NCBI RefSeq assembly: GCF_029891575.1
Contig: NZ_JARZHF010000005.1
Span: 124,001 to 188,000, forward strand
Reading direction: 5' to 3'
Source: Salipaludibacillus daqingensis
GTDB taxonomy: Bacteria; Bacillota; Bacilli; Bacillales; Salisediminibacteriaceae
DNA: 64,000 nt
Shown: piece by piece, positions 26,371 through 35,241 of the stretch
Layout: the number at the start of each line of letters is the position of its first letter
How positions within the stretch are numbered: position 1 is the first letter of the stretch
Notes under the pieces: generated by a model
Seen by the model: only the letters and a program-made list of their open reading frames with translations
The model's database searches: none
Told to the model about the DNA's origin: nothing
Position numbers and translations under genes: made by a program

Positions 26371-28107
26371 TTATGCTTCTATCGATATGTGCTTTCCAAG
26401 AGTCCCATCAAAGTAACCTAAATCGGTTAGTTTCAGTTCTGGAATGACCGGTAAACACATAAATGACAATGCTGAGAAAGGATTAAAATTACCTTTAAAT
26501 CCTAATTCTTCAAGCCCTTCATCAAGTTGCTTTAAGCCTTTATAGGCATCTACTTTCGTCCCTGAAGACATAAGTCCAGCAATATCTAACGACAACTTTG
26601 CAATGACTTCGCCCTCTTTCACAAGGACCAAACCTCCACGAACTTTACTTACTTCTTCTATTGCTTTGATCATATCTTCATCATTTGTGCCCGCTGTCAC
26701 TAAATTATGTGAATCATGGGCTACCGTTAAGGCTATTGCGCCATCACTAAAACCTAAACCTTCAATCAAACCTAATCCAATATTACCTGTTAAGTGATGT
26801 CGTTCGATAACGGCCATTTTCATCAAATCATGCTCCACACTAGCAGTAAAATTACCGTCTTCTTTAGAAGGAGTTACAACAATTTTTTCCGTTACAAGGC
26901 TATTTGGAATCAATTTAATCGCATTTGCTTTTCCCGATTCAGACGACTTTATTTGCAAGCTCTTTTTTGTCACTCCGGGTAATTTAACCGTATTTAACAA
27001 AGATTCATTCGGCTTTTTGACGGTTTTTTCCTCTAGCAGCATCTCTCCTTGCTCTGCCACTAATTTACCATTTTTATAGACGTCAGAAATGGTAAATGAT
27101 TGTAAATCATCGACGAGAAGCAAGTCTGCCTCAAAACCTGGGGCAATAGCACCCTTCGTTTTCAGACCGTAACATTCTGCCGCATTAAGCGTTGCAAGTT
27201 GCACTGCTAACATCGGATCTAATCCTTGCTTGATCGCAAGTCTAATATTATCATCGATGCTACCTTTTTCCATCAGTTCGTCTAAATGCTTGTCGTCCGT
27301 ACAGAATAAAAATCGGCGTGCATTTTTTTCGTTCACAAGTGGAATAAGTGCTTCTAAATCTTTTGCTCCAGAACCTTCACGAATCAAAACATAGAGCCCT
27401 TTCCTTAGACGTTCGTGAGCTTCTTCAGCCGTTGTGCACTCGTGATCCGTCGTAATTCCAGCGGTTCCATAAATGTTCATCGCATGATCATCTAATCCCG
27501 CTCCATGACCATCTATAACTCGTTTTCTCGCTCTTGCATCATTTAGTTTATTCACCATACCTTGATCAGCTGCTGCCGTAGAAGGATAATCCATCACTTC
27601 CGCTAAACCTAATACCCGCTCGTGTTCATAAAATGGCTCCAAGTTTTCAGCAGTTAAATTCGCTCCTGAATTTTCAAACGGCGTGGCCGGAACACAAGAA
27701 GGCAGCATGAACATAGCATCTAACGGGATCCCTTCTGAATCATTTAACATAAATTGGATACCTTCTTCACCAGCTACGTTTGCAATTTCATGGGGATCTG
27801 TCACGATCGTTGTGACACCATGTGGAACGACTACGTGAGCAAAATGACTTGGTGGAACCATTGATGATTCGATGTGAACGTGCCCATCAATCAGACCTGG
27901 AACGATGAATTTACCTGCTGCATCGACTTCTTTTTCACCATTATAATCACCTATGCCTACGATTTTTCCGTCAAAAATCGCCACATCACCTGATTCAACC
28001 TCTAACGTGAATACGTTAACAATTTTTCCGTTCTTAATGACTAAATCAGCCGGCTGTTGTTTATTTGAGACTTGAATTCGCTTCGTTAATTTCGCTTTTT
28101 CATCCAT
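26371..28107 (-). CDS. ade: Adenine deaminase
   Basis: Deaminates adenine to hypoxanthine in purine salvage; a metal-dependent amidohydrolase. From the ATG at 28107 (578 residues, AAAAGGAG nine bases before) the order is: N-terminal beta-sandwich (DLVIKNGKIVNVFT), metal ligands in GLIDGHVHIESSM, DPHEIANV, the DGHGAG loop, FCTDDKH, and the family-specific C-terminal region with VAHDSHNLV near 485. An earlier in-frame start at 28191 would run through the leader hairpin and is unlikely. Monocistronic; the leader has a promoter and a terminator-like hairpin but no purine riboswitch that I can recognise. Confidence 0.95.
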   Translation of the reverse strand: MDEKAKLTKRIQVSNKQQPADLVIKNGKIVNVFTLEVESGDVAIFDGKIVGIGDYNGEKEVDAAGKFIVPGLIDGHVHIESSMVPPSHFAHVVVPHGVTTIVTDPHEIANVAGEEGIQFMLNDSEGIPLDAMFMLPSCVPATPFENSGANLTAENLEPFYEHERVLGLAEVMDYPSTAAADQGMVNKLNDARARKRVIDGHGAGLDDHAMNIYGTAGITTDHECTTAEEAHERLRKGLYVLIREGSGAKDLEALIPLVNEKNARRFLFCTDDKHLDELMEKGSIDDNIRLAIKQGLDPMLAVQLATLNAAECYGLKTKGAIAPGFEADLLLVDDLQSFTISDVYKNGKLVAEQGEMLLEEKTVKKPNESLLNTVKLPGVTKKSLQIKSSESGKANAIKLIPNSLVTEKIVVTPSKEDGNFTASVEHDLMKMAVIERHHLTGNIGLGLIEGLGFSDGAIALTVAHDSHNLVTAGTNDEDMIKAIEEVSKVRGGLVLVKEGEVIAKLSLDIAGLMSSGTKVDAYKGLKQLDEGLEELGFKGNFNPFSALSFMCLPVIPELKLTDLGYFDGTLGKHISIEA

Positions 28108-28132
28108 CGTTTTGTCTCCTTTTCTTTTTTTG

Positions 28133-28218
28133 AAAAAAACTCCAGGATCCACCTGGAGCAGTTTTGTCATCAAATGAGTAAGTAAGTCCATTATAACGAA
28201 ATAGATGTCAGACGTCTA
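28133..28218 (-). promoter_or_regulatory. Promoter and terminator-like leader hairpin of ade
   Basis: On the minus strand: -35-like TAGACG (28218-28213), 17-base spacer, -10 TATAAT (28195-28190). About 25 bases after the expected start point, a 7-bp stem CTCCAGG/CCTGGAG (28158-28152 with 28146-28140) is followed by seven Ts, a full intrinsic terminator placed before the ade ribosome-binding site. It could instead be the terminator of the upstream ABC operon, whose stop is 98 bases away, but the promoter precedes it. If both are real, ade is controlled by attenuation. Confidence 0.5.
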
Positions 28219-28255
28219 TCTACATTCAATGAATTGTCACATATTCTTCCATGAT

Positions 28256-30097
28256 TTATCCAACTTCGCGTTTTAATTGACTATAAAATAAATCAGCATA
28301 AAATCCATCTTCTTCTAATAATTCATGATGGGATCCTTTTTCAATTAATTTTCCTTCTTGCAATACGAGAATTTGATCTGCCTGTTGAATTGTATTTAAA
28401 CGATGGGCAACGACGAAACTCGTTCTGCCATTCATCAATCGCTGCAGTGCCTCTTGTATTTTCAGTTCTGTCACTGTATCAATGCTGCTCGTTGCTTCAT
28501 CTAAGACGAGAATTGCTGGATCGGCTAACAAGGCTCTCGCAATCGAGAGTAATTGTTTCTGCCCTTGACTGATGCCACCGCCTTCTGCATTAATTGGTGT
28601 ATCATATTTGTCAGGCATACGATCAATAAAAGAATGAGCATTGGCAAGTTTCGCTGCCTCTTCTACTTCCTCATCAGTCGCATTCAATCGACCGTAACGA
28701 ATATTTTCTCGTATCGTCCCTTGAAAGAGAAACGAATCTTGCAGAACAAAAGCCATATGTTTTCGTAACGATTCCCGTTTTATCTTGGAAGTATCGACCC
28801 CATCAACAGTAATCACACCGTTATCGGGATCATAAAACCTCGATAATAAACTGATCATCGTCGTTTTACCCGCTCCTGTTGGCCCAACAAACGCAATTGA
28901 TTCTCCAACGGACGCATGAAACGTGATATCTTTTACGGTATTTCCTTCTTTTTCATAAGAGAAAGAGACGTTGTCAAAACTAACCTCGCCTTTCACATCT
29001 TGCAACTCCTCTTGCCAAATTTCATCACTTAATTCATCTTGTTCATCCATTATCGAGAAGACACGTTCTGCCCCTGCAATCGCCGATAACAACGTATTAA
29101 ATTGATTCGCTAAATCATTCAACGGACGCGTAAATTGTCTCGCATATTCTGCGAAAATGACGATAACACCAATCGTTATCATCCCATTTAAAACGAAGAT
29201 CCCTCCGACACCAGCAATAATCGCAAAGCTTAAGTTGTTCAGCATATTCATTAGTTTTGGGATAAATCCTGAGATCGTTTGTGCCCAAAAACCTGCTTTC
29301 CGCAACTCCATATTTCGTTCTTCAAATCCATGCATCACTTTCTCTTCTTGAGAAAATGTTTTGATGATTCGTTGGCCGGACATGGATTCTTGTATATATC
29401 CATTTAATTCTCCGAGGTTTGACTGCTGCGCTTTAAATAGTTTCCCAGTACGATTAGTGATCCACTTCATTCCAACAACCATAGCAGGTACGATCGTTAA
29501 CGTAATTAGCGTCAACAACGGGCTTAAATATAACATGACGGAAATCGTTCCGATAAGCGTTAATAAACTTGCGAAAATTTGGATCACAGAACTATTCAGC
29601 GTATTACTGACATTCTCCATATCATTTGTTAAACGACTCATTAAATCTCCATGTTTTCGCTTATCAAAAAACGGTATTGGGAGTTTATGAAGATGATCAA
29701 ATAATTGCGTTCGCATCGTAAACACGGTTTTTTGCGCAATCCTCACCATCCAAAAATGCTGCAAAAATACAGAAATAGAATGGAATACGTAAATGACTGC
29801 TAGTCCAATTAATACCCAGACGAGAGTCGTTGTATCTTGCTCAACAATAAATTCATCGATGGAAACACCAACGATAAAAGGACCTAACAAAGCAAAGAAT
29901 GAGCTTAAAAAGATCATTACTAATACGAGAAATAAACGACCCTTACTTTCAGCAAGATAGCTCCAAATTCGTTTCAATGTTCCTTTCCAATCTTGTGCTC
30001 GTTTCTTAGTGGACGTATTTCCTTGTTTCTCAGTTGAAGAAGGATCTTGAAGAGGCATTTTTTCATGTTTAAACGGTTCCGTTAATTTATTTAACAT
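28256..30097 (-). CDS. Heterodimeric ABC exporter, second subunit (permease fused to ATPase)
   Basis: A half-transporter of about 613 residues from the ATG at 30097 (GGAGAAGG upstream). Six membrane helices lie roughly between residues 45 and 340, then an ATPase domain: Walker A GPTGAGKTT, signature ISQGQKQ (degenerate; consensus is LSGGQ), Walker B ILVLDEATSSID with the catalytic glutamate. It pairs with the upstream gene, which has the opposite pattern, giving one active and one degenerate ATP site as in BmrCD and TM287/288. Likely a multidrug or lipid-type exporter related to the YfiBC and YknUV pairs; the substrate is unknown. Its start overlaps the end of the partner gene. Confidence 0.88.
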   Translation of the reverse strand: MLNKLTEPFKHEKMPLQDPSSTEKQGNTSTKKRAQDWKGTLKRIWSYLAESKGRLFLVLVMIFLSSFFALLGPFIVGVSIDEFIVEQDTTTLVWVLIGLAVIYVFHSISVFLQHFWMVRIAQKTVFTMRTQLFDHLHKLPIPFFDKRKHGDLMSRLTNDMENVSNTLNSSVIQIFASLLTLIGTISVMLYLSPLLTLITLTIVPAMVVGMKWITNRTGKLFKAQQSNLGELNGYIQESMSGQRIIKTFSQEEKVMHGFEERNMELRKAGFWAQTISGFIPKLMNMLNNLSFAIIAGVGGIFVLNGMITIGVIVIFAEYARQFTRPLNDLANQFNTLLSAIAGAERVFSIMDEQDELSDEIWQEELQDVKGEVSFDNVSFSYEKEGNTVKDITFHASVGESIAFVGPTGAGKTTMISLLSRFYDPDNGVITVDGVDTSKIKRESLRKHMAFVLQDSFLFQGTIRENIRYGRLNATDEEVEEAAKLANAHSFIDRMPDKYDTPINAEGGGISQGQKQLLSIARALLADPAILVLDEATSSIDTVTELKIQEALQRLMNGRTSFVVAHRLNTIQQADQILVLQEGKLIEKGSHHELLEEDGFYADLFYSQLKREVG

Positions 30098-31820
30098 ACG
30101 TTGCCTTCTCCTTCCCAAACTGTGAATCAAATATTTTCTGATAGAGGGTAGAGTTCTTCAATAACTCTTCATGTGTGCCACGAGCTACAATTTGACCATC
30201 TTCCATTAACAAAATTTGATCCGCATTCATCGTCGTACTCATCTTTTGCGTAATCATAATCGTTGTGCATGAGTAGTTTTTCAATGCTTTTAATAGTCGC
30301 TTTTCCGTTTTTACGTCTAGTGCACTAGTACTGTCATCAAAAAGTAAGATTTTCGGTTTTCTAACGAGAGCTCTAGCAATGGAAATCCGTTGCTTCTGTC
30401 CTCCAGATAAATTAACACCGCGCTGTCCGATGACGGTTTCGGAACCATTCGGTAGTTCAATGACCGTATCATGGATTTGTGCATCTTTTAATGATTGCTC
30501 CATCTCGGTTTTTGACGCATCTTCTTTTCCCCATAACAAGTTTTCTTCAATAGAACCGGTAAAAAGCATCGCTTCTTGTGGCACGTAACCAATTTGTCGG
30601 CGTAGATGCTTTAATTTCATTTTCCTAATATCATGCCCATCAATCCAAACCGTACCACGGTCTATATCATAAAGTCTTGGAATCAGTTGAAACATCGACG
30701 TTTTCCCTGAACCTGTAGCGCCAAGTACTGCCACCGTTTCCCCAGGTTTCGCTTCAAACGAAATGTCTTCAAGGATTCGTTTCTCTGTTCCAGGATAGCG
30801 AAAAGACACGCGATCGAATTGGATACTACCTTCTGTTATCGTCGGTGCATGATCGAGATCTTCGGCGTCTTTTAAGTCCACATCTACTTCTAACACATCT
30901 GCAATTCGCTCTGATGAAGCTCTTGCTCTAGAAAAAATAATGATGATCATGGAAAATATAGATAACGCTCCAGTCATACGTGTCACATAGTTTACGATAG
31001 CAACAACTTCCCCTACCGTAGCTCCACCAGTATTGACTCCAATGCTTCCAAACCAAAGTACAGCTATAATGCTTCCATTCATGACGAGAAGAATGACAGG
31101 CATCGTTGTTTCAATGAGACGAAGCGCTTTTACTGTTTTATTACGAAGGTCGTCTGATGCAGTTGTAAAACGGCTTGATTCATGCTTTCTCCGGATAAAT
31201 GATTTGATTAAGCGTATCGCTGTTAAGTTCTCTTGAACAACGTTGTTCACTTGATCAACGCGAGCTTGCACCGCTTTGAATAATCTCCCAGCTTTTCGCA
31301 TGAGCCATAATAAAAACGTGACTAGTATCGGAATTGTAACAACGAGAATAAGTGCTAGCTGCACGTTTACAAACAACGCCATGATAACAGATCCAATAAC
31401 TAATAAAGGAGCTCGAAGCATAATCCTTAAACTCATAAAAATCGTATTTTGAATCTGATTCACATCGTTTGTCATTCTTGTCATTAATGACGATGTTGGA
31501 AACTGACTGAAGTTTGAAAAAGCAAACGACTGGACTTTTCCAAATAGTCTCCCTCTCAAATCAAACCCTGTATGTTGACTAACGTGTGCGGCATAAAAAG
31601 AGTTTATAATCCCTGCTGCAAAAGCTACTAACGAAAGTCCTACCATGACACCACCCCATGTCATGACTACCGTTAAGTCTTCTTGCATAATTCCATCATC
31701 TATAATTTTAGACATGAGCAGCGGTTGAACTAGCTCAACAGACAATTCTACTAACGTTAGCGTAAGCGCAACCATAATAGCTAAACGATATGGCCCCAAA
31801 AAAGAAAAAACAGTTTTCAT
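30087..31820 (-). CDS. Heterodimeric ABC exporter, first subunit (permease fused to ATPase)
   Basis: A 577-residue half-transporter with six membrane helices in the first 320 residues and an ATPase domain at the C-terminus. Walker A is GATGSGKTS, the signature LSGGQKQRISIARAL is intact, but the residue after Walker B is Asp (LLFDDSTSALD) in place of the catalytic Glu. Together with the degenerate signature in the partner this makes exactly one non-canonical ATP site, typical of heterodimeric exporters. It is the promoter-proximal gene of the two-gene operon; the start follows a GAAGGAAG site. Confidence 0.88.
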   Translation of the reverse strand: MKTVFSFLGPYRLAIMVALTLTLVELSVELVQPLLMSKIIDDGIMQEDLTVVMTWGGVMVGLSLVAFAAGIINSFYAAHVSQHTGFDLRGRLFGKVQSFAFSNFSQFPTSSLMTRMTNDVNQIQNTIFMSLRIMLRAPLLVIGSVIMALFVNVQLALILVVTIPILVTFLLWLMRKAGRLFKAVQARVDQVNNVVQENLTAIRLIKSFIRRKHESSRFTTASDDLRNKTVKALRLIETTMPVILLVMNGSIIAVLWFGSIGVNTGGATVGEVVAIVNYVTRMTGALSIFSMIIIIFSRARASSERIADVLEVDVDLKDAEDLDHAPTITEGSIQFDRVSFRYPGTEKRILEDISFEAKPGETVAVLGATGSGKTSMFQLIPRLYDIDRGTVWIDGHDIRKMKLKHLRRQIGYVPQEAMLFTGSIEENLLWGKEDASKTEMEQSLKDAQIHDTVIELPNGSETVIGQRGVNLSGGQKQRISIARALVRKPKILLFDDSTSALDVKTEKRLLKALKNYSCTTIMITQKMSTTMNADQILLMEDGQIVARGTHEELLKNSTLYQKIFDSQFGKEKATYVK

Positions 31821-31988
31821 TTTGTATCGCTTCCTTCAAAGATGTTATGTTCGTTGATTTTCATAGCTATTTTTCGTATTGTTTAGAAATTGTAAACACT
31901 TCTGCTTTACACTTTACCATATTTTTTTAAAGAAAGATCACGATACGATTCGTCCTTCTCGGTTGGTCGGTTCGTCCATTTAAGGACG

Positions 31989-32014
31989 AAAAAGAGGCCT
32001 ATACTTAAGGCCCC
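31989..32014 (-). terminator. Terminator after the DoxX-like membrane protein gene
   Basis: On the minus strand GGGGCC pairs with GGCCTC (one G-T pair) around a nine-base loop, followed by five Ts. It lies about 30 bases after the stop at 32047. Confidence 0.65.
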
Positions 32015-32046
32015 TGGTAAACATAGTATGGTTTTACTTTTTCATC

Positions 32047-33051
32047 TTAAGCAAAACGATAGTAAATGAGTAGAATCGTTGCTAGGACAAACAAAAAATT
32101 TAGAAAGATAAACACGATTTTTTCGAAAGGTGTATGGTGCATGTCAATTGGTGGTCGGTAAAAAGATACTCCTTCGATAATAAACGTAACTAAAATAATA
32201 TGGATCATCAAGTGTCCAATTATTTCTGTCATTCCAAACAGCATCGTTGTCGATACGAAAATAAGCGTTAAGACGAGCGCGAGTAATCGGTTGAGAATCC
32301 CTACGACGAGAAGGTACCCAACAACAAATTCGATATAAGCACTTAAAATAACGAACGTTTCAGGTGCAAATCCAAACGTAGGTACACCGTGGTTCATAAT
32401 TACATCCGTTGCCATCGTAGGATAAACAAATTTCTCAACAGCAACCCAACAAAGAGATAACCCTGTCGCCAAATATAAAAATGGGAAACTCCAGTCATGA
32501 AGTTTCGTTCCATGAAAAAGCAATACAAAAATGACAGCGAGATAAAATGCATAGTCAAGCATGTGAAAGATACCATATTCCCACGTCGTAAGTCCAAACA
32601 GAATGAAAAGAATGATTCCTGCACCTTTGGATGCATACTTATTTGGTATCACTAGAAGAACGATCGCTACCCATGGAAAAACCGCTAACAAATCACTTGG
32701 AGCCAATAATTCTGGTGCAAAAAGTCCTCCTGTAAAAACTTGAATAATGATCGCTAATGCCGCCCCATATTTTATAATAGGAAACGTAAAGGGTCTAAAC
32801 GTCGCTAATTTTTTTTCGACTTTCTTAAGTAGATCAATATTCATCGTTTTCGGAACGAGTTGGGGTAAAATAGCTAATATTACGGCAGTCAATATCGCTA
32901 ACGAAATAAATAAAGGACTAATAATTTCTTCGATCGGTGCTCTCACTGGTTCTGTTTCCGTAAACCATTTCACGTGAGCGTGACCGGCTAAAGTAGGGAT
33001 GACCAACAATGCCACAAGGATCATGTTAAATTTAATGATAAACCGCTTCAA
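32047..33051 (-). CDS. Conserved polytopic membrane protein, DoxX-like second half
   Basis: A 334-residue protein with about nine hydrophobic helices. The N-terminus looks like a signal or first helix ending in AGHAHVKWFTETEP, a short His-containing extracytoplasmic stretch. The second half (about 185-285: WVAVEKFVYP, then helices with YIEFVVGYLLVVGILNR) resembles the DoxX-like four-helix unit. I cannot name a function; DoxX proteins are linked to redox or quinone chemistry in a few cases only. Monocistronic, with its own terminator. The start ATG follows GGAGATG. Confidence 0.7.
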   Translation of the reverse strand: MKRFIIKFNMILVALLVIPTLAGHAHVKWFTETEPVRAPIEEIISPLFISLAILTAVILAILPQLVPKTMNIDLLKKVEKKLATFRPFTFPIIKYGAALAIIIQVFTGGLFAPELLAPSDLLAVFPWVAIVLLVIPNKYASKGAGIILFILFGLTTWEYGIFHMLDYAFYLAVIFVLLFHGTKLHDWSFPFLYLATGLSLCWVAVEKFVYPTMATDVIMNHGVPTFGFAPETFVILSAYIEFVVGYLLVVGILNRLLALVLTLIFVSTTMLFGMTEIIGHLMIHIILVTFIIEGVSFYRPPIDMHHTPFEKIVFIFLNFLFVLATILLIYYRFA

Positions 33052-33210
33052 TGGGCAGACATCTCCTTTATTTCTGATTTCTTCGCTTTATTATATACGA
33101 ACCGACTACTAGACAGCAAAATTCAACAACTATGTCGTTCTCCCTTTGCTCATTTGTGTAACATTACTCATCCCATTTCTTATGTAAGTTCGGGAAACAG
33201 GTAAAGTAAC

Positions 33211-33239
33211 AAAAAACGCTCACTGAAAAATGAGCGTTT
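33211..33239 (-). terminator. Rho-independent terminator of the aminotransferase gene
   Basis: AAACGCTCA (33214-33222) pairs with TGAGCGTTT (33231-33239); the minus strand ends in a T-run (A-run 33211-33216). It lies 42 bases after the stop. Confidence 0.85.
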
Positions 33240-33280
33240 GGACTGTTTATTCTATTTATTATTTAATTTTTCCGGAAAAA

Positions 33281-34507
33281 TTAAGAGTTCACTTCTATAT
33301 TCTCCTGAGAATTCACTTCATCAATAACAGAAACAAGCCGTTCCATTCCAACTTTGATAAGGTCTGGTTTTGCATTTGTAAAATTTAGACGAAGCGTGTT
33401 TTGATTTGGTTTTTTTACATAAAAAGGTGCTCCAGGAACAAACGCAACTCCATTATCAACTGCAGAGTTTAGCAATTTTGTTGTATTCACATGCTTTGGC
33501 ATTGTCACCCAAAGGAACATGCCTCCGCGTGGTTCCACATAGCTTACGCCTTCACTGCCTGCGCTATCAAGAAGGTCTCTCATTATATGCATTCTTTCCC
33601 TGTAAGCAGAAATTAAGGTCTGAATATGACCATCGAGATCAAAGTCATTCATTAAATGTATCAATGCATGTTGCGATAACGAATTCGTGTGTAAGTCTGT
33701 CGCTTGTTTTGCTTGAGCCATTAGTCGAATAATCTGATGTGGGCCGACGATCCATCCTGTTCTTAAAGCTGGAACAACCGTTTTCGAAAACGTACTCGTA
33801 TATAATACAAATTGATTATCGTCCATCGAAGCAAGCGGTGGAACTTTTTCTGCAGAATCAAATTGAAGATCGCCGTAAGGATCATCTTCAAAAATGACGA
33901 CATGGTATTTTTTCGCTAAAGCTAACAAATGTTTGCGCCGTTCAAGGGACCAAACTTTACCATCCGGATTTGAATAGGTAGGAACAACATAAATACATTT
34001 TGGCTTTAACCTCCAAATTTTTTCCTCAAGATCGTCTGCTAGCATTCCATCTTTGTCCGACTTGACTGGAACAATGTTCACTTCATAAGAGTTAAAGACC
34101 TGAAGAGCGGCAAGATAAGTTGGGTTTTCTGTTAAAACAATATCACCCGGATTGAACATAATTCTCGAAAATAAATCAATTGCTTGTTGCGAGCCTGATG
34201 TCACTAAAATATCTTCCGCTTTTCGGTCGATTCCTTTCTTCATCATCCTCTGCACTAACATATTGCGAAGATCCAGAACACCTTCCGTTTCTCCGTATTG
34301 TAACGTCTTGTTTCCAGAAGTAAGCGCCTTATCAAATGCTTGTCGAACCGCTTCTACTGGAAATAACTCCTCATCCGGAAGCCCCCCTGCAAATGAGATA
34401 ACATTTTCTTTGTTAACAACTTTTAGAATTTCCCTTACGGCCGAAGATCGCATGTAACGAACTCGTTGTGCAAAACCATATTTCACAAAACTCCCCATCC
34501 TTTTCAC
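33281..34507 (-). CDS. PLP-dependent aminotransferase, class I/II fold (2-aminoadipate/LysN-like)
   Basis: A fold-type I aminotransferase of about 400 residues without an N-terminal DNA-binding domain. Markers are ISFAGGLPDEELFP near 38-51, LQYGETEG, VTSGSQQAIDL, PTYSNPDG (substrate carboxylate side), FEDDPYGDL and the Schiff-base lysine in TSTFSKTVVPALRTGW. These group it with 2-aminoadipate/LysN-type and MocR-derived aminotransferases; the amino donor cannot be told. The start is uncertain: the ATG at 34507 has no ribosome-binding site, while a GTG at 34486 lies just after GATGGGGAG and is a better candidate. Confidence 0.85.
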   Translation of the reverse strand: MKRMGSFVKYGFAQRVRYMRSSAVREILKVVNKENVISFAGGLPDEELFPVEAVRQAFDKALTSGNKTLQYGETEGVLDLRNMLVQRMMKKGIDRKAEDILVTSGSQQAIDLFSRIMFNPGDIVLTENPTYLAALQVFNSYEVNIVPVKSDKDGMLADDLEEKIWRLKPKCIYVVPTYSNPDGKVWSLERRKHLLALAKKYHVVIFEDDPYGDLQFDSAEKVPPLASMDDNQFVLYTSTFSKTVVPALRTGWIVGPHQIIRLMAQAKQATDLHTNSLSQHALIHLMNDFDLDGHIQTLISAYRERMHIMRDLLDSAGSEGVSYVEPRGGMFLWVTMPKHVNTTKLLNSAVDNGVAFVPGAPFYVKKPNQNTLRLNFTNAKPDLIKVGMERLVSVIDEVNSQENIEVNS

Positions 34508-34657
34508 TGAAAAAATATTTAACTAATTCGAAAAATCAGATAATTAATATCATAACATAAACTTTGGCTTTTTTGATGGGTATTTTGAGATTCATTGAAA
34601 CTGTTTACGAGGAAAGGGAAAGTGCTTTGAGAAGGGAGGATGGCTATTCCATTTACT

Positions 34658-34671
34658 AGAACGTGCGTTCG
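34658..34671. promoter_or_regulatory. LexA-like (SOS) box
   Basis: AGAACGTGCGTTCG has the palindromic core GAAC-N4-GTTC of the Bacillus LexA/DinR box (CGAACRNRYGTTYC), matching 12 of 14 positions. It lies between a minus-strand aminotransferase gene and a plus-strand unknown ORF. A single match of this length can occur by chance. Confidence 0.45.
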
Positions 34672-34736
34672 AAAAAATATTTTTTTGTTCGTCTTGTTTT
34701 TCTAATATAGATTTTATATGATTACTTTAGAACACA

Positions 34737-34832
34737 CGCTCTGTTGCGAAATAGGCCTATGCCCCGATCCCTTCCCCGATTAATCGAGGTGCTGTGTTAC
34801 CACATCTATTCGCTTTACATAGTAACAGAGCG
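34737..34832 (+). other. Long inverted repeat, candidate structured leader RNA
   Basis: CGCTCTGTT (34737-34745) and AACAGAGCG (34824-34832) are perfect complements, and the next segments GCGAAATAG (34746-34754) and CTATTCGC (34806-34813) also pair with one bulge. The enclosed 50 bases can form short hairpins (GGC-CTAT-GCC; around GATTAATC). It sits directly before the unknown ORF at 34857. The class is not recognised; no flanking target duplication suggests a transposon. Confidence 0.45.
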
Positions 34833-34856
34833 ATCCCTCTGAATGGAATGATAACC

Positions 34857-35153
34857 ATGTTTTTATATAACCGAATGGAACCATATGAATTGAAAATGTT
34901 AAAATGCTTAAAACCTCGACTGAATTTTTCAGAAGACCTCGAAAAACATTTAAATAATCTTGTTAAAGGAGAAGAGTGGTATTCCGCATCAGGTTATGAA
35001 ATTGAGAACCCTCATTTACAATTAAGGCGAACGGAAACACTATTTAGGCGACTTTTGCAATCGATGCGCATATATGACCTCAATCTTTCTTCAATTTTTC
35101 AACAAGAAGGAGCAACTTGGAAAAGACATTACATAATTAAGTCTCCCGGTTAG
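34857..35153 (+). CDS. Small protein of unknown function
   Basis: An open frame of 98 codons (longer if started at 34794 or 34848) that no other frame overlaps convincingly. The product is basic and Leu-rich, apparently soluble, with no membrane segment or known motif: it begins MFLYNRMEPYELKML and includes ENPHLQLRRTETLFRRLLQSM, which would form an amphipathic helix. The ribosome-binding site is weak (GGA ten bases before the ATG). It lies behind the LexA-like box and the long inverted repeat. It may be a real gene of SOS or leader-regulated type, or a remnant; I cannot tell. Confidence 0.4.
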   Translation: MFLYNRMEPYELKMLKCLKPRLNFSEDLEKHLNNLVKGEEWYSASGYEIENPHLQLRRTETLFRRLLQSMRIYDLNLSSIFQQEGATWKRHYIIKSPG

Positions 35154-35213
35154 ACCCATTCATTCCCTCTTCCTCCGATGAATCGGTGCAATCTCGCCTG
35201 TTTTCCCCACCCC

Positions 35214-35241
35214 AAAAAACGACGGACTATTTCATCCGTCG
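35214..35241 (-). terminator. Terminator of the btuF-cobU-like operon
   Basis: CGACGGA (35220-35226) pairs with TCCGTCG (35235-35241); on the minus strand it runs into six Ts. The stem includes the last codons of the short CobU-like gene, so it overlaps the end of the operon. Confidence 0.85.

Noticed and set aside
26190-26447. 85-codon frame overlapping the thiE stop
   Set aside because: It runs through the C-rich tract, the terminator and the end of ade on the other strand. It overlaps thiE by four bases like a coupled gene, but composition is not coding.
28108-28191. Upstream start that would add 28 residues to adenine deaminase
   Set aside because: The extension reads through the leader hairpin and -10 region; the ATG at 28107 has a full AAAAGGAG site.
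34737-34832. Reading the long inverted repeat as a miniature transposon
   Set aside because: No target duplication at the ends, and no second copy of the ends in the window.
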